DNA from: Nocardioidaceae bacterium
GTDB taxonomy: Bacteria; Actinomycetota; Actinomycetes; Propionibacteriales; Nocardioidaceae
Length of the DNA stretch: 64,000 nucleotides
NCBI GenBank assembly: GCA_013361955.1
Contig: JABFXA010000128.1
Location: 1 to 64,000 of the forward strand
Direction: 5' to 3'
Below, piece by piece: positions 8,079-17,151 of the stretch. The notes beneath the pieces are model-generated. The model was not told where the DNA came from. It worked only from the letters and a program-made list of their open reading frames with translations, and made no database searches. The position numbers and the translations under genes are program-made. Within the stretch, counting starts at the first letter, position 1. Every line of letters begins with the position of its first letter.

Positions 8079-9512
8079 ATGTCGCGTAGAACCCAGCACC
8101 ACGACCACACCGCCGCGGCCGGTGCCGCGGCACCGCCCCGGGGCGGCGTACGCCGACGGCTCCGCGCGGGCATCGCGACCGCCGCGGTCGCCGTGCTCGC
8201 CGTCTCGGTGGCGGGCTGCGGAGGCGAGGCAGGCAACGGCGGCAGCGACACGCTGACCGTGACCTACCAGCAGTTCGGCGACTCGCACGTGCAGGCGAAC
8301 TTCCTCAAGGGCGTGAAGAAGGAGTTCGAGAAGTCGCACAAGGGCATCACCGTCGACCTGCAGCCGATCAGCGCGTCGGAGGACGACTACTACACCAAGC
8401 TGCAGCTGCAGATGCGCTCGCCGAAGACGTCGCCGGACCTGGTCTACGAGGACACCTTCCTGATCAACTCCGACATCGAGGCGGGGTACCTGCGGCCGCT
8501 CGACGACCACCTGAAGACCTGGTCGGACTGGAGCCAGTTCCAGCCGGCCGCGAAGAAGGCCGCGCAGGCCCTCGACGGCAAGACGTACGGCGTCCCGGAC
8601 GGCACCGACACCCGCGGGCTCTGGTACAACAAGAAGCTCTTCGCGCAGGCCGGGCTGCCCACCGACTGGCAGCCGAAGACCTGGGACGAGGTCCTCGACG
8701 CCGCCCGCGCCATCAAGGCGAAGGTGCCCGGCGTGACCCCGATGAACGTGTACGCCGGCACCGGCGTCGGCGAGGCCGCCACCATGCAGGGCTTCGAGAT
8801 GCTGCTCTATGGCACCGGCGACTCGCTCTACGACGCCGACAACCAGAAGTGGATCGTCGGCAGCAAGGGCTTCACCGACGCGCTGAACTTCATCAAGACG
8901 CTGCAGGACGAAGGGCTCTCGCCGTCCGCGAAGGACCAGCTGAAGCCGACCTGGAGCAACACCGTCCCGCAGGAGGAGCTGCCGATGGGCAAGCTCGCGA
9001 TCGCGCTCGACGGCTCCTGGGTCTCCAACAACTGGCTCGACTCCGGCGCCGCGCCGTGGCCGGAGTGGAGCAAGACGATGGGCACCACCGCGATGCCCAC
9101 GCAGGACGGCGGTGGCAACGGCAAGGTGAGCCTGTCCGGCGGCTGGACCTGGGCGATCCCGAAGAACTCCGACAACGACAGCGCCGCCTGGGACCTGATC
9201 AAGCTCCTCGGTGACAAGCAGCACCAGCTCGAGTGGGCGACCAAGAACGTGCAGATCCCGGTGCGCAAGGACGTCGCCGACGACCCGGCGTACGCGGAGG
9301 CCAACCCCACCAACGAGTTCTTCGCGTCGCTGGTGCCGATCACCGACTACCGGCCGGCGTACTCGGTCTACCCCCGGATCTCGCAGGAGATCCAGGCCGC
9401 GACCGAGTCGGTCGTCACCGGCAGCTCCTCGCCCGAAGACGCCGCGAAGGAGTACGACGAGCAGGTCAAGGGCATCGCGGGGGACGACGTCACTGGCGCC
9501 TCGGCCCAGTGA
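8079..9512 (+). CDS. Sugar ABC transporter substrate-binding lipoprotein
   Basis: A 477-residue extracellular solute-binding protein (SBP family 1). It has a long N-terminal extension, then a signal peptide ending in a lipobox (SVAGC, Cys near residue 47), which would anchor it to the outside of the membrane. The mature part shows family features such as a GLWYNKKLFAQAGLP segment and a conserved glycine-tryptophan-rich SLSGGWTWAIPKNS stretch. A strong GGAGGAG site precedes the ATG. Its stop overlaps the next permease start (GTGA). With the GH38 enzyme, the likely ligand is a mannose-containing oligosaccharide; that is inferred from context. Confidence 0.92.
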   Translation: MSRRTQHHDHTAAAGAAAPPRGGVRRRLRAGIATAAVAVLAVSVAGCGGEAGNGGSDTLTVTYQQFGDSHVQANFLKGVKKEFEKSHKGITVDLQPISASEDDYYTKLQLQMRSPKTSPDLVYEDTFLINSDIEAGYLRPLDDHLKTWSDWSQFQPAAKKAAQALDGKTYGVPDGTDTRGLWYNKKLFAQAGLPTDWQPKTWDEVLDAARAIKAKVPGVTPMNVYAGTGVGEAATMQGFEMLLYGTGDSLYDADNQKWIVGSKGFTDALNFIKTLQDEGLSPSAKDQLKPTWSNTVPQEELPMGKLAIALDGSWVSNNWLDSGAAPWPEWSKTMGTTAMPTQDGGGNGKVSLSGGWTWAIPKNSDNDSAAWDLIKLLGDKQHQLEWATKNVQIPVRKDVADDPAYAEANPTNEFFASLVPITDYRPAYSVYPRISQEIQAATESVVTGSSSPEDAAKEYDEQVKGIAGDDVTGASAQ

Positions 9513-10411
9513 CCGTCTCCGCGACCCAGCCCGGTGCCACCGAACGGTGGCGCCGGGGGCTGATCCAGGGGATGCCGCTCGGGCCGGCGGTCGTGCTGCT
9601 CGGCGTCTTCCTCGCCGGGCCGATCCTCTACTGCCTGTACGCGGCGTTCACCGACATGGCGCTGACCGGCGGCACGGGCGCGCACTTCGTCGGGCTGGAC
9701 AACTTCCGCAAGGCGTTCGAGAGCCCGGAGTTCCGGCAGTCGCTCGTGTACACGCTGGTGTTCACGCTGCTGTCCGCGATCATCGGGCAGAACGTCCTCG
9801 GCATGGTGCTGGCGCTGCTGATGCGGTCCAGCACCGCCTGGATCCGGGCCACCGTCAGCGCGATCGTGATCGGCGCCTGGGTGATGCCCGAGGTGGTCGC
9901 CGGCTACCTCTGGACGGCGTTCCTCGGCGACGACGGGTCGCTGAACCACCTGCTCGGGATGGTGCACCTGCCGCCGCAGGACTGGCTGTTCAGCGTCCCG
10001 ATCCTGGCCGTGTCGCTGGCGAACATCTGGCGCGGCACCGCCTTCTCGATGCTGGTCTACTCGGCCGCCCTGTCCGAGGTGCCCAAGGAGATCGAGGAGT
10101 CCGCCACGGTCGACGGCGCCGGCACCGTGCAACGACTGTGGTCGGTGACGCTGCCGATGATCCGCCGCTCGATCACCACCAACCTGATGCTGATCACCCT
10201 GCAGACGCTGTCCGTCTTCGGGCTGATCTGGACGATGACCCGCGGCGGGCCCAGCAACCACAGCACGACGCTGCCGCTCTTCGCCTACCAGCAGGCGTTC
10301 CAGCTCTCGCAGCTCGGCTACGGCACCGCGCTCGCGCTGGTGCTGCTGGCCATCGGCGCGGTGTTCTCGCTGGTGTACCTGCGCGCCCTGCGACTGGAGG
10401 ACGGTCGATGA
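9509..10411 (+). CDS. Sugar ABC transporter permease (MalF-like)
   Basis: A 300-residue inner-membrane permease with about six membrane helices. The cytoplasmic coupling loop is recognisable near residues 205-230 (EIEESATVDGAGTVQRLW, then LPMI), the EAA motif that contacts the ATPase. I choose the GTG start because it overlaps the upstream stop by four bases and homology begins right after it. No ATPase gene lies in the cluster; actinobacterial sugar importers of this class normally share a general MsiK-type ATPase encoded elsewhere. Confidence 0.92.
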   Translation: MTVSATQPGATERWRRGLIQGMPLGPAVVLLGVFLAGPILYCLYAAFTDMALTGGTGAHFVGLDNFRKAFESPEFRQSLVYTLVFTLLSAIIGQNVLGMVLALLMRSSTAWIRATVSAIVIGAWVMPEVVAGYLWTAFLGDDGSLNHLLGMVHLPPQDWLFSVPILAVSLANIWRGTAFSMLVYSAALSEVPKEIEESATVDGAGTVQRLWSVTLPMIRRSITTNLMLITLQTLSVFGLIWTMTRGGPSNHSTTLPLFAYQQAFQLSQLGYGTALALVLLAIGAVFSLVYLRALRLEDGR

Positions 10412-11256
10412 GCCTCTCCCTCTCCACCCGCGACCCGCGGCGGATCCGCGACAAGGTCGCGGTGAACATCGCGCTGGTCCTGGTCGCCGCCGGGTTCGTG
10501 ATCCCGCTGGTGTGGCTGCTGCTGGCGGCCTTCGACGCGAAGGCGGGTGTGGCGGTCAGCTGGCCGCACCCGTGGACGTTCGACAACTTCGACGCGATCC
10601 TCACCATGGACACGACGTACCGGCCGATGCTCAACGGCGTCATCCTCTGCGGTGGCGGCACGCTGGTGACGGTGCTCGCGTCGGTGCTCGCGGCGTACCC
10701 GTTGTCGCGCTACCAGTTCCGGGCGAAGCGGCCGTTCCTGCTCACCATCCTGTTCGCGACCGGGCTGCCGATCACCGCGATCATGGTCCCGGTGTACGGG
10801 CTGTTCGTGCAGGTGAACCTGATCGACACCTTCACGGGGACGATCCTGTTCATGGCGACCACGGCGCTGCCGATCTCGATCTGGCTGACCAAGAACTTCA
10901 TGGACGGCGTCCCGATCGAGCTCGAGCAGGCCGCCTGGACCGACGGCGCCTCGACCATGCAGGGGCTGCGCAGCGTGGTGCTGCCGCTGATGTGGCCGGG
11001 GCTCGCGGTGGTGACGATCTACACCTTCATCGGGCTGTGGGGGAACTTCTTCGTCCCCTTCGTGCTGCTCGCCTCCAACGACCGGCTGCCGGCATCGGTC
11101 AGCATCTACACGTTCTTCGGCCAGTACGGCCAGATCGTGTACGGCCAGCTGGCGGCGTACTCGCTGCTGTACTCGCTGCCCGCGGTGCTGCTGTACCTGG
11201 TGCTCTCCCGTCGGCTCGGCGGGGCGTTCTCGTTCGGTGGGGCGGTGAAGGGCTGA
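10408..11256 (+). CDS. Sugar ABC transporter permease (MalG-like)
   Basis: A 282-residue partner permease with six predicted helices. The EAA coupling loop reads ELEQAAWTDGASTMQGLRS followed by VLPLMWPG. The ATG overlaps the preceding stop as ATGA, and a CTGGAGG ribosome-binding site lies inside the upstream gene. It would form the heterodimeric channel with the MalF-like protein for the binding protein at 8079. It is the last gene of the mannoside operon; the next gene is on the other strand. Confidence 0.92.
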   Translation: MSLSLSTRDPRRIRDKVAVNIALVLVAAGFVIPLVWLLLAAFDAKAGVAVSWPHPWTFDNFDAILTMDTTYRPMLNGVILCGGGTLVTVLASVLAAYPLSRYQFRAKRPFLLTILFATGLPITAIMVPVYGLFVQVNLIDTFTGTILFMATTALPISIWLTKNFMDGVPIELEQAAWTDGASTMQGLRSVVLPLMWPGLAVVTIYTFIGLWGNFFVPFVLLASNDRLPASVSIYTFFGQYGQIVYGQLAAYSLLYSLPAVLLYLVLSRRLGGAFSFGGAVKG

Positions 11257-11296
11257 GCTTTGCGGTGGTGCTCCTGGCGCCTCCGCACCTGACCGG

Positions 11297-11842
11297 TCAG
11301 ACCGTCAGCGGCACGAGGACGTCCGGGCGCCGCCACTCCCGCGCCAGCACCGCGAACATCTCCGAGTCGCGCCACGAGCCGTCGCGCATCCGCAGGTTCT
11401 CGCGCAGCCGGCCCTCGCGGGTCATGCCGAGCTTGTCGAGGACCCGGGCCGACGCGCGGTTGTCGGGGTGGCAGGTCGCCTGCACCCGGTGCAGCCCGAG
11501 CTCGGTGAACGCGAACTCGACCACCCGGGCCGCGGCCGCGGTGGCGTGGCCGCGTCCCCACACCTCGGGGTGCATCAGGTACCCGACCTCCCCGCACGCG
11601 TCCTGCGCCGCGTGCAGGTGCAGCTCGATGTTGCCGACCACCCGGCCGTCGGGCCGTTGCGCCACCCACACGTAGCCGTTGGACGGGTCGGCCGTCGCGG
11701 CGAGGGCGGCAGCGACGTACGCCTGGGTGTCCTCGACCGAGTTCGGCCCCCAGGTCTGGTAGCGGGACACCTCGGGGAGCCGCGCCCACTCGTGGACGGC
11801 TTGCCAGTCGTCCTCGCGCAGCGGCCGGAGCGCGATCGCCAT
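11297..11842 (-). CDS. GNAT acetyltransferase, RimJ/RimL type
   Basis: A 181-residue GNAT enzyme of the RimJ/RimL branch, which transfers acetyl from acetyl-CoA to protein N-termini or small amines. The N-terminus IALRPLREDDWQAVHEW is the usual first strand and helix, the acetyl-CoA loop is in the VWGRGHATAAA region, and the C-terminal HRVQATCHPDNRASARVLDKLG signature is clear. It converges on the sugar permease gene. The target is unknown. Confidence 0.88.
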   Translation of the reverse strand: MAIALRPLREDDWQAVHEWARLPEVSRYQTWGPNSVEDTQAYVAAALAATADPSNGYVWVAQRPDGRVVGNIELHLHAAQDACGEVGYLMHPEVWGRGHATAAAARVVEFAFTELGLHRVQATCHPDNRASARVLDKLGMTREGRLRENLRMRDGSWRDSEMFAVLAREWRRPDVLVPLTV

Positions 11843-11929
11843 GGTCGGGATTCTGCCGCCGTACGCGCCGAATTCGGTTCACCCACGCGGGCAGCTCGAC
11901 GGGGAGGATGCGCGACCACGCGAGGATCA

Positions 11930-13207
11930 CTACGACCTGTTGGCCTCGGTCGCCGCGTCGTCGAGAATGGCTTGGTCGCGGACGGCGTCCTCCTCGTGGA
12001 TCTCCTCTTCGCGGACGTCGTCCTCGATATCTGTCGGCTGCTCGGACTCGTGCGCCTCCACCGACGCCTCAGTGCCGCGATGTTGGCTCGTCGCCGGGGG
12101 AGTGTCGCCAAGGTCGGTCGGGACCTGATGCCCGGCCCGTGGCTCCACAGGGTCTGGCTCGCCCTGCTGACCCTGCGCGCCCTGCTGACCCTGCTGGTCC
12201 TGCAGCACGGTAGGCCCGCCGCCGTGGCCCCCGGCTTCCTGTTCCCGCCTGAACTTGTCGGCGAGCCCAGCAACGTGCAGACCTGTGGTGGCGCCCATGA
12301 AGGCGACGAAGGCTGCCGTCAGCAATGCGATCGACTCGCTGACCGAGACTCCCCACGTGGGATCGCTCAAGTAGCTCGCCTGGTAGATCGCGACCGCCGC
12401 AGCGGCGCCGGCCACGACCGAGATGATCCCGATGGCAGTGACGGACCAACTCGCCCACTCCTTCGGGTTGAACCTGGTCGCGTCGGGCTTCTGCTCCTTC
12501 ACCACCCACGTCACCCAGCTACCGGCGATCATCGCCAGGACGACGAGTGCCAACGCCCGCGCCCAGTTCGGATCGGATGCGTCGACGACCAATGGCAGGT
12601 CGACGCGTGCGACACGAGGGTCGATGATCGAGACCGTCCCGCTGTAGCTCCCAGGACCGCCCAGCGCATCTGCTTGCCTTCGGTCGACGCACAGGGTGAC
12701 CCTGACCCGGTCTCCCACGACCCGTGCGCGGGCCCTCACGTCGTCGGGGTTGAGATTCGCACCGTCCGACCGCCTGAACTGCAGGAGGTCGAGCTGGACC
12801 GGCGTCTTGCCCAACCGCTTCTTGAGTGTCTCTACATCCTGGCTGGAGGAGGCACCAGCGGCACCCTGCAGGGACAACTTGTAGTCGATGTCGAGTGCAC
12901 GAACAGCCTGGCTCCGCCCGAAGTGAAGTGTCGTCGCCTGTTCTGGCAGGAGGGCGAGCTGCAAGGGCTGCGCCCCGGACTGGGACTCCGGCGGACTGTT
13001 GGGCCGGTCGTACCGGGCCCAGACGGCGTCCTGTCCCGAGGTCGGCTGGTCGAAGCACCGGGGACTGGTGTCGACGCCGGCATCTCCCTTCCAGCCGAAC
13101 AACAGCAGCCCGACCGTCATGAGGGCGAGCCCTATGAGCAGGACCGTGCCTGCGTTGACCCCAGGTTGATGTGGAGGCGTGCGCGGATGCGCTGATGGAT
13201 GGGCCAT
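11930..13207 (-). CDS. Membrane protein with Gln/Gly-rich linker and acidic tail, unknown function
   Basis: I do not recognise this 425-residue protein. Four membrane segments can be seen, at about residues 19-38, 216-236, 255-275 and 292-312. Between the first two lies an outside-type domain of about 170 residues with two cysteines. After the last helix come a Gln/Gly-rich low-complexity linker (about 326-350, with QQGQQGAQGQQG) and a strongly acidic C-terminal tail rich in Glu/Asp. A GGGGGAG ribosome-binding site precedes the ATG. The tail and linker suggest a docking or scaffold role in the cytoplasm, but that is a guess. Confidence 0.7.
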   Translation of the reverse strand: MAHPSAHPRTPPHQPGVNAGTVLLIGLALMTVGLLLFGWKGDAGVDTSPRCFDQPTSGQDAVWARYDRPNSPPESQSGAQPLQLALLPEQATTLHFGRSQAVRALDIDYKLSLQGAAGASSSQDVETLKKRLGKTPVQLDLLQFRRSDGANLNPDDVRARARVVGDRVRVTLCVDRRQADALGGPGSYSGTVSIIDPRVARVDLPLVVDASDPNWARALALVVLAMIAGSWVTWVVKEQKPDATRFNPKEWASWSVTAIGIISVVAGAAAAVAIYQASYLSDPTWGVSVSESIALLTAAFVAFMGATTGLHVAGLADKFRREQEAGGHGGGPTVLQDQQGQQGAQGQQGEPDPVEPRAGHQVPTDLGDTPPATSQHRGTEASVEAHESEQPTDIEDDVREEEIHEEDAVRDQAILDDAATEANRS

Positions 13208-13365
13208 GACAATCTCCCCCGTGTCGCCGATCCGGATTCAAGGACAGATGACTCGGCGCCACCTGTTGGTACAACTATCTGCAAAATGTGCGGATGTGCC
13301 ATGGCCCGACGGGATCACTTGAGCACTAGAACCCGTGACGCGCTTGGGTTGTCTGCCCTGGGCGC

Positions 13366-13599
13366 GTGTCGATCGACCCCGAGGCCGAGTACGCGCGGAT
13401 CCGGACCACGTACGCACGCGCGCGACGGCGTGACGTGCTGGTCCTCGTGCTGCTCTTCGCCGGCTTCGCCGTCGCCAGCCTCGTCCACCGGCTCGACTGG
13501 TCCTTCGCGCTCGGCACCCTCGCGGCGTTCGTCGCCTGGGAGCTCACCAAGCTCAAGGTCCGACGCAACGCCCGCGACTTCGCGCGGAGCGCTGGCTAG
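13366..13599 (+). CDS. Small two-helix membrane protein
   Basis: A 77-residue protein starting at GTG. It has a short charged N-terminus with EAEYARIRTTYARARRR, two hydrophobic segments (about 23-42 and 45-60) and a basic end. It converges on the UDP-glucose dehydrogenase gene, overlapping its stop by a few bases. I cannot assign a function; codon use and the hydrophobic pattern look like a real gene. Bases 13208-13365 upstream appear to be a promoter region for both divergent genes. Confidence 0.5.
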   Translation: MSIDPEAEYARIRTTYARARRRDVLVLVLLFAGFAVASLVHRLDWSFALGTLAAFVAWELTKLKVRRNARDFARSAG

Positions 13600-14954
13600 G
13601 ACGTCGCGACCAGCGGCGCCAGCGGCTCGCTCACCGGCGGCACCGGTACGCCGAGCTCGGCGACGTTCCAGCCGGCGCACTGCCAGCGCTCCGCGTCGAG
13701 CAGGTGCCGCGCGTCCAGCAGCGCCTTGCGGCGCACGATCGCGCCGAGGGTGGCCGGGTCGAGTGCGCGGAACTGCTCCCAGTCGGTGAGCACGGCGACC
13801 ACGTCGGCTCCCACCGCGGCGCTGCCGACGGTCGGGGCGTACCTCGCCTCGGGCACCACCCGCCGAGCGTTCTCGGCCGCCTGCGGGTCGAACACCGCGA
13901 CCTGCGCGCCGCCGTGGACGAGCGCGCGGACCACGGCGAGCGCCGGGGAGTCGCGGACGTCGTCGGAGTCCGGCTTGAACGACGCACCGAGCACGCAGAC
14001 CCGGGTGCCGGCAAGGACACCGCCGGCAAGGTGCCGGACCAGCTCGACCGCACGCGTACGGCGACGCAGGTTCACCGCGTCGACCTCGTGAAGGAACCGC
14101 ACCGCAGCGCCGGCGCCGATCTCCTCGGCCCGGTGCGCGAACGCGCGGATGTCCTTCGGCAGGCAGCCGCCGCCGAACCCGAGCCCCGGAGCGAGGTACC
14201 GACCGCCGATCCGGCTGTCCAGCGACAGCGCGTGCACCAGGTGCCGCACGTCGGCGCCGGCGGCCTCGCACACCTCGGCCATCGCGTTCACGTAGGAGAG
14301 CTTGGTCGCGAGGTACCCGTTGGCGGCGACCTTGACCAGCTCGGCGGTGCACAGGTCGGTCTCCACGAGCGGGACGCCGCGCTCCAGCAGCGGGGCGTAG
14401 ACCTCGTGCAGCCGGTCCGACGCGCGCCTCGAGGCGGTGCCGAACACCAGCCGCTCGGGGCGGAGCGAGTCCTCGACGGCGTACCCCTCACGGAGGAACT
14501 CCGGGTTCCACGCCACCTCGGCGGCGTCGCCGACCGGAGCCAGCGAGCGCAGCAGGCAGGCGAGCCGGTCGGCGGTGCCGACCGGGACGGTGGACTTGCC
14601 GACCACCACGGTCGCCCGGGTCAGCGCCGGGGCGAGGGCCCGGACCGCGGCCTCGAGCTGGGACACGTCGGCGGCCGGCGAGTCCGGCTGCTGCGGCGTG
14701 CCGACGCACAGGAAGTGCAGGTCCGCGAACTCGCCCGCCTCGGCCGTGTCGTGGCCGAAGCGCAGCCGGCCGGTGGCCAGGGTGGTGCGCAGCAACCCGG
14801 TCAGCCCCGGCTCGTGGAACGGCAACCGGCCCGCGGCCAGGCTTGCGATCCGCGCGCGGTCGACGTCCACCGCGAGCACGTCGTGCCCGAGGGCGGCGAG
14901 GCAGACCGCGTGGGTGGCGCCGAGGTAGCCGGCGCCGATCACCGACACCCGCAC
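13596..14954 (-). CDS. UDP-glucose 6-dehydrogenase family
   Basis: A 452-residue UDP-glucose/GDP-mannose dehydrogenase. The N-terminal Rossmann motif VIGAGYLGATHA binds NAD, and the catalytic cysteine is Cys264 in GLGFGGGCLPKD. The C-terminal UDP-binding domain includes GASFKPDSDDVRDSPAL. It oxidises UDP-glucose to UDP-glucuronate in two steps. The GTG start lies one base after the stop of the GT4 gene upstream, so the two are co-translated. UDP-glucuronate supply next to a mannosyltransferase fits glucuronosyl-glycolipid synthesis. GDP-mannose dehydrogenase is a less likely reading. Confidence 0.88.
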   Translation of the reverse strand: MRVSVIGAGYLGATHAVCLAALGHDVLAVDVDRARIASLAAGRLPFHEPGLTGLLRTTLATGRLRFGHDTAEAGEFADLHFLCVGTPQQPDSPAADVSQLEAAVRALAPALTRATVVVGKSTVPVGTADRLACLLRSLAPVGDAAEVAWNPEFLREGYAVEDSLRPERLVFGTASRRASDRLHEVYAPLLERGVPLVETDLCTAELVKVAANGYLATKLSYVNAMAEVCEAAGADVRHLVHALSLDSRIGGRYLAPGLGFGGGCLPKDIRAFAHRAEEIGAGAAVRFLHEVDAVNLRRRTRAVELVRHLAGGVLAGTRVCVLGASFKPDSDDVRDSPALAVVRALVHGGAQVAVFDPQAAENARRVVPEARYAPTVGSAAVGADVVAVLTDWEQFRALDPATLGAIVRRKALLDARHLLDAERWQCAGWNVAELGVPVPPVSEPLAPLVATS

Positions 14955-14955
14955 G

Positions 14956-16095
14956 TCAGGCCGCCTTCGCCACGACCGGCGTGCCCAGCAGCGGCAGGTA
15001 GTGCTCCCGCACCAGCTCGTCGACCACGGCCGACCAGGTCCGCCCGCGCACCGCGGCGGCGGCCGCGGCACCGGCGGACTCGCGCAGGTCCGGGTCGCCG
15101 ACCAGGGTGGCCACCGCCCGCCGCAACCCGCGCGGGTCGGCGACGTCGTACAGCAGCCCCGTGCGTCCGTGGTCGACGAGGTCGACCGGACCGCCCGCCG
15201 TCGGCGCCACCACGGGTACGCCGCTCGCCTGCGCCTCCTGCACGGTCTGGCAGAACGTCTCGGCCTCACCGGGGTGCACGAACACGTCGAGCGAGGCGAA
15301 CGCCGCGGCCAGCGCATCGCCGGTGAGCAGCCCGGTGAAGCGCGCGTCGGGCAGGTGCCGCTCGAGCCACGCCCGCTCGGGCCCGTCGCCGACGACGACC
15401 AGCCGAACACCGGGGATCCGGGCCACCTCCGCGAGCCGGCGCACGTTCTTCTCGGCGGCCAGCCGGCCGACGTAGCCGACCACCACGCGGTCGTCGTCGG
15501 CCCAGCGCGCGTGCAGGTCCGGGTCGTGCCGGTCGGGACCGAAGAGGTCGAGGTCGACCCCGCGCCGCCAGAGGTGCACGTTGTCGACGCCGTAGCCCGC
15601 GAGCTGCCGGGCCGACGCGGACGACGGCGCCAGGGTCCGGTCCACCCGGCGGTGCAGGTGCCCGACCCAGCTGTCGACCAAGCCGGCCAGCGGCACGCCG
15701 TACTCGCGGACGAAGCCGGCGACGTCGGTCTGGTACACGCCGAGCGTCGGGACGCCGAGCCGGCGGGCGGCCCGCAACCCCCAGGCGCCGAGCGCGACCG
15801 GCGACGCGAGGTGCACGAGGTCAGGACCGAACGCGTCCAGCGCCCGGTCGACGTCGAGGGTCGGCAGGCCGACCCGGAAGGACCGGTACGCCGGCAGCCG
15901 CGCCGCGCGGACCCGCACCACCGGCGCTCCGGCGTACCGGTCGGGACCCGGACCCGGGGCGATGACGAGCGCGTCGTGCCCGTGCCTCGTGAGGTGCTCG
16001 ACGACATGACGGACGGTGTTCGTCACGCCGTTGACGTGCGGCAGGAAGGACTCCGTGACCACGGCCACCCGGAGCCGTCGCGCGTGAGGTGCCAT
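14956..16095 (-). CDS. GT4 glycosyltransferase, MgtA-like mannosyltransferase
   Basis: A 379-residue GT-B fold transferase of family GT4. The start RLRVAVVTESFLPHVNGVTNTV is the signature of the actinobacterial GDP-mannose-dependent branch (MgtA, PimB-like). The C-terminal donor domain has GYVGRLAAEKNV, VVVGDGPERAWL and the E-x7-E motif in GEAETFCQTVQEAQASG. The family mannosylates glycolipids such as glucuronosyl-diacylglycerol at the inner membrane face. The next gene makes UDP-glucuronate, which supports that role without proving it. Confidence 0.85.
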   Translation of the reverse strand: MAPHARRLRVAVVTESFLPHVNGVTNTVRHVVEHLTRHGHDALVIAPGPGPDRYAGAPVVRVRAARLPAYRSFRVGLPTLDVDRALDAFGPDLVHLASPVALGAWGLRAARRLGVPTLGVYQTDVAGFVREYGVPLAGLVDSWVGHLHRRVDRTLAPSSASARQLAGYGVDNVHLWRRGVDLDLFGPDRHDPDLHARWADDDRVVVGYVGRLAAEKNVRRLAEVARIPGVRLVVVGDGPERAWLERHLPDARFTGLLTGDALAAAFASLDVFVHPGEAETFCQTVQEAQASGVPVVAPTAGGPVDLVDHGRTGLLYDVADPRGLRRAVATLVGDPDLRESAGAAAAAAVRGRTWSAVVDELVREHYLPLLGTPVVAKAA

Positions 16096-16158
16096 GGCTC
16101 CACGGTCCCGACGGCCGGTGAACGGCTCGTGACCTTGTCGGTGGTGTCGGGGGACGGC

Positions 16159-16176
16159 TTCGGTGACAACACCGAA
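16159..16176 (-). terminator. Hairpin downstream of the small lipoprotein gene
   Basis: Perfect seven-base stem TTCGGTG/CACCGAA with loop ACAA, 33 bases past the stop codon of the minus-strand gene at 16210. It would separate that gene from the downstream glycosyltransferase. No T-run follows. Confidence 0.35.
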
Positions 16177-16209
16177 ACACCCGCCGCTGGTTGCGGTCCC
16201 CCCCGCCGG

Positions 16210-16563
16210 TCACCTCGTGCAGACCGCGATCGCGGACCGGATCTCCGACGGCCCCACGGTGAACGCGTCGTGGTTCGCGAGCATGGACACCCAGCCGTCG
16301 GCCGACCCCTCGACCCGCACGGTCAGCGTCTTGTACGCGTCCCGGGCGGACCGGACGTAGCAGAGCGCGCGGACGCTCCGGCCGGCGGGAAGCGTCGTGA
16401 CAACCGCCCCGCCGGCCGGCCGGTCGTTGACCGGGGTGAGCCGGCGCGTGAACAGGGTCAGCCCCGGCTCGGGAGGCGCCGGCCGTGGCCGGGCGTCGCA
16501 GGCCACCACGCCGACCAGGGCCGGCAGCATCGCCAGCACCCAGCAGGCGGTCCGGGTCCGCAC
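16210..16563 (-). CDS. Small secreted or lipid-anchored protein, unknown function
   Basis: About 117 residues from a GTG start one base after the upstream GNAT stop; an ATG five codons further upstream is possible. A hydrophobic signal segment ends in ALVGVVAC, a plausible lipobox. The mature part is short, has three more cysteines and a PAGRSVRALCYVRS stretch resembling an SH3-like fold. I do not recognise the family. Confidence 0.55.
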   Translation of the reverse strand: MRTRTACWVLAMLPALVGVVACDARPRPAPPEPGLTLFTRRLTPVNDRPAGGAVVTTLPAGRSVRALCYVRSARDAYKTLTVRVEGSADGWVSMLANHDAFTVGPSEIRSAIAVCTR

Positions 16564-16564
16564 G

Positions 16565-17149
16565 TCAGGCCGGAGCAACCGTCCGTCTCATCACCGTGTG
16601 GTTCTTGCCCTTCGCGCGCTGGTAGTCGAAGCCGGCCCGTTCGTAGAGCGCCCGGGTGCCGTTGTACAGGAACGAGTTGCCGACCCGCCGGCCGTCGGAG
16701 AGGTCCTGCGGGTAGCCCTCGACGACGCCGCCGCCGGCCGCGGCGATCAGGTCGAGGGCACCCTGCAGCGCGATCTCGGAGAGGCCCCGACGGCGGTACT
16801 CCTTGTCGATGAAGATGCAGGTCAGCCGATAGTCCGGGAGCAGGTCGCGCTCCGCGTCGTACTGCTTGCGGTGGTGGATGTTCGGCAGCTCCTCGGGGGT
16901 GCCGTACTCGCACCAGGCCACCGCCCGGTCGCCGTCGAACACCAGCGCGGCGTGCGCCTCGCCCTGCTCGACCAGCTTCCGCTTCAACGCGCGGTTGCCG
17001 TCGTAGCCCTGTCCACGCTCCGCGCAGTCGGGGTGGAACCAGATGCACCAGCAGCCACCGAAGATCCCGTTGTGCCGCTCGACCATGGCGGCGAACGCGT
17101 CCCAGGTGTCCGCCGTCAGCGGGCGTACGACGAGCTCGTCGGCGCCCAT
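16565..17149 (-). CDS. GNAT family N-acetyltransferase
   Basis: A 194-residue acetyltransferase. The N-terminal FGGCWCIWFHP segment marks a recognisable GNAT subgroup common in actinobacteria. The core has CIFIDKEYRRRGLSEIAL, with the acetyl-CoA pyrophosphate loop pattern (R/Q)xxGxx, and the end holds the usual FDYQRAKGK strand. It starts two bases after the stop of the VOC gene and is probably co-transcribed with it. Substrate unknown. Confidence 0.82.
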   Translation of the reverse strand: MGADELVVRPLTADTWDAFAAMVERHNGIFGGCWCIWFHPDCAERGQGYDGNRALKRKLVEQGEAHAALVFDGDRAVAWCEYGTPEELPNIHHRKQYDAERDLLPDYRLTCIFIDKEYRRRGLSEIALQGALDLIAAAGGGVVEGYPQDLSDGRRVGNSFLYNGTRALYERAGFDYQRAKGKNHTVMRRTVAPA

Positions 17150-17151
17150 GC

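Noticed and set aside
4906-8133. Very long open frame on the minus strand opposite the alpha-mannosidase
   Set aside because: It mirrors the codon structure of the GH38 gene in very high-GC DNA, has a biased His/Val/Gly/Arg content and no recognisable domain; the plus-strand gene has intact catalytic motifs.
13208-13365. tRNA-like or small RNA gene in the gap before the two-helix protein
   Set aside because: No cloverleaf or T-loop sequence could be built; the region is better explained as a divergent promoter.
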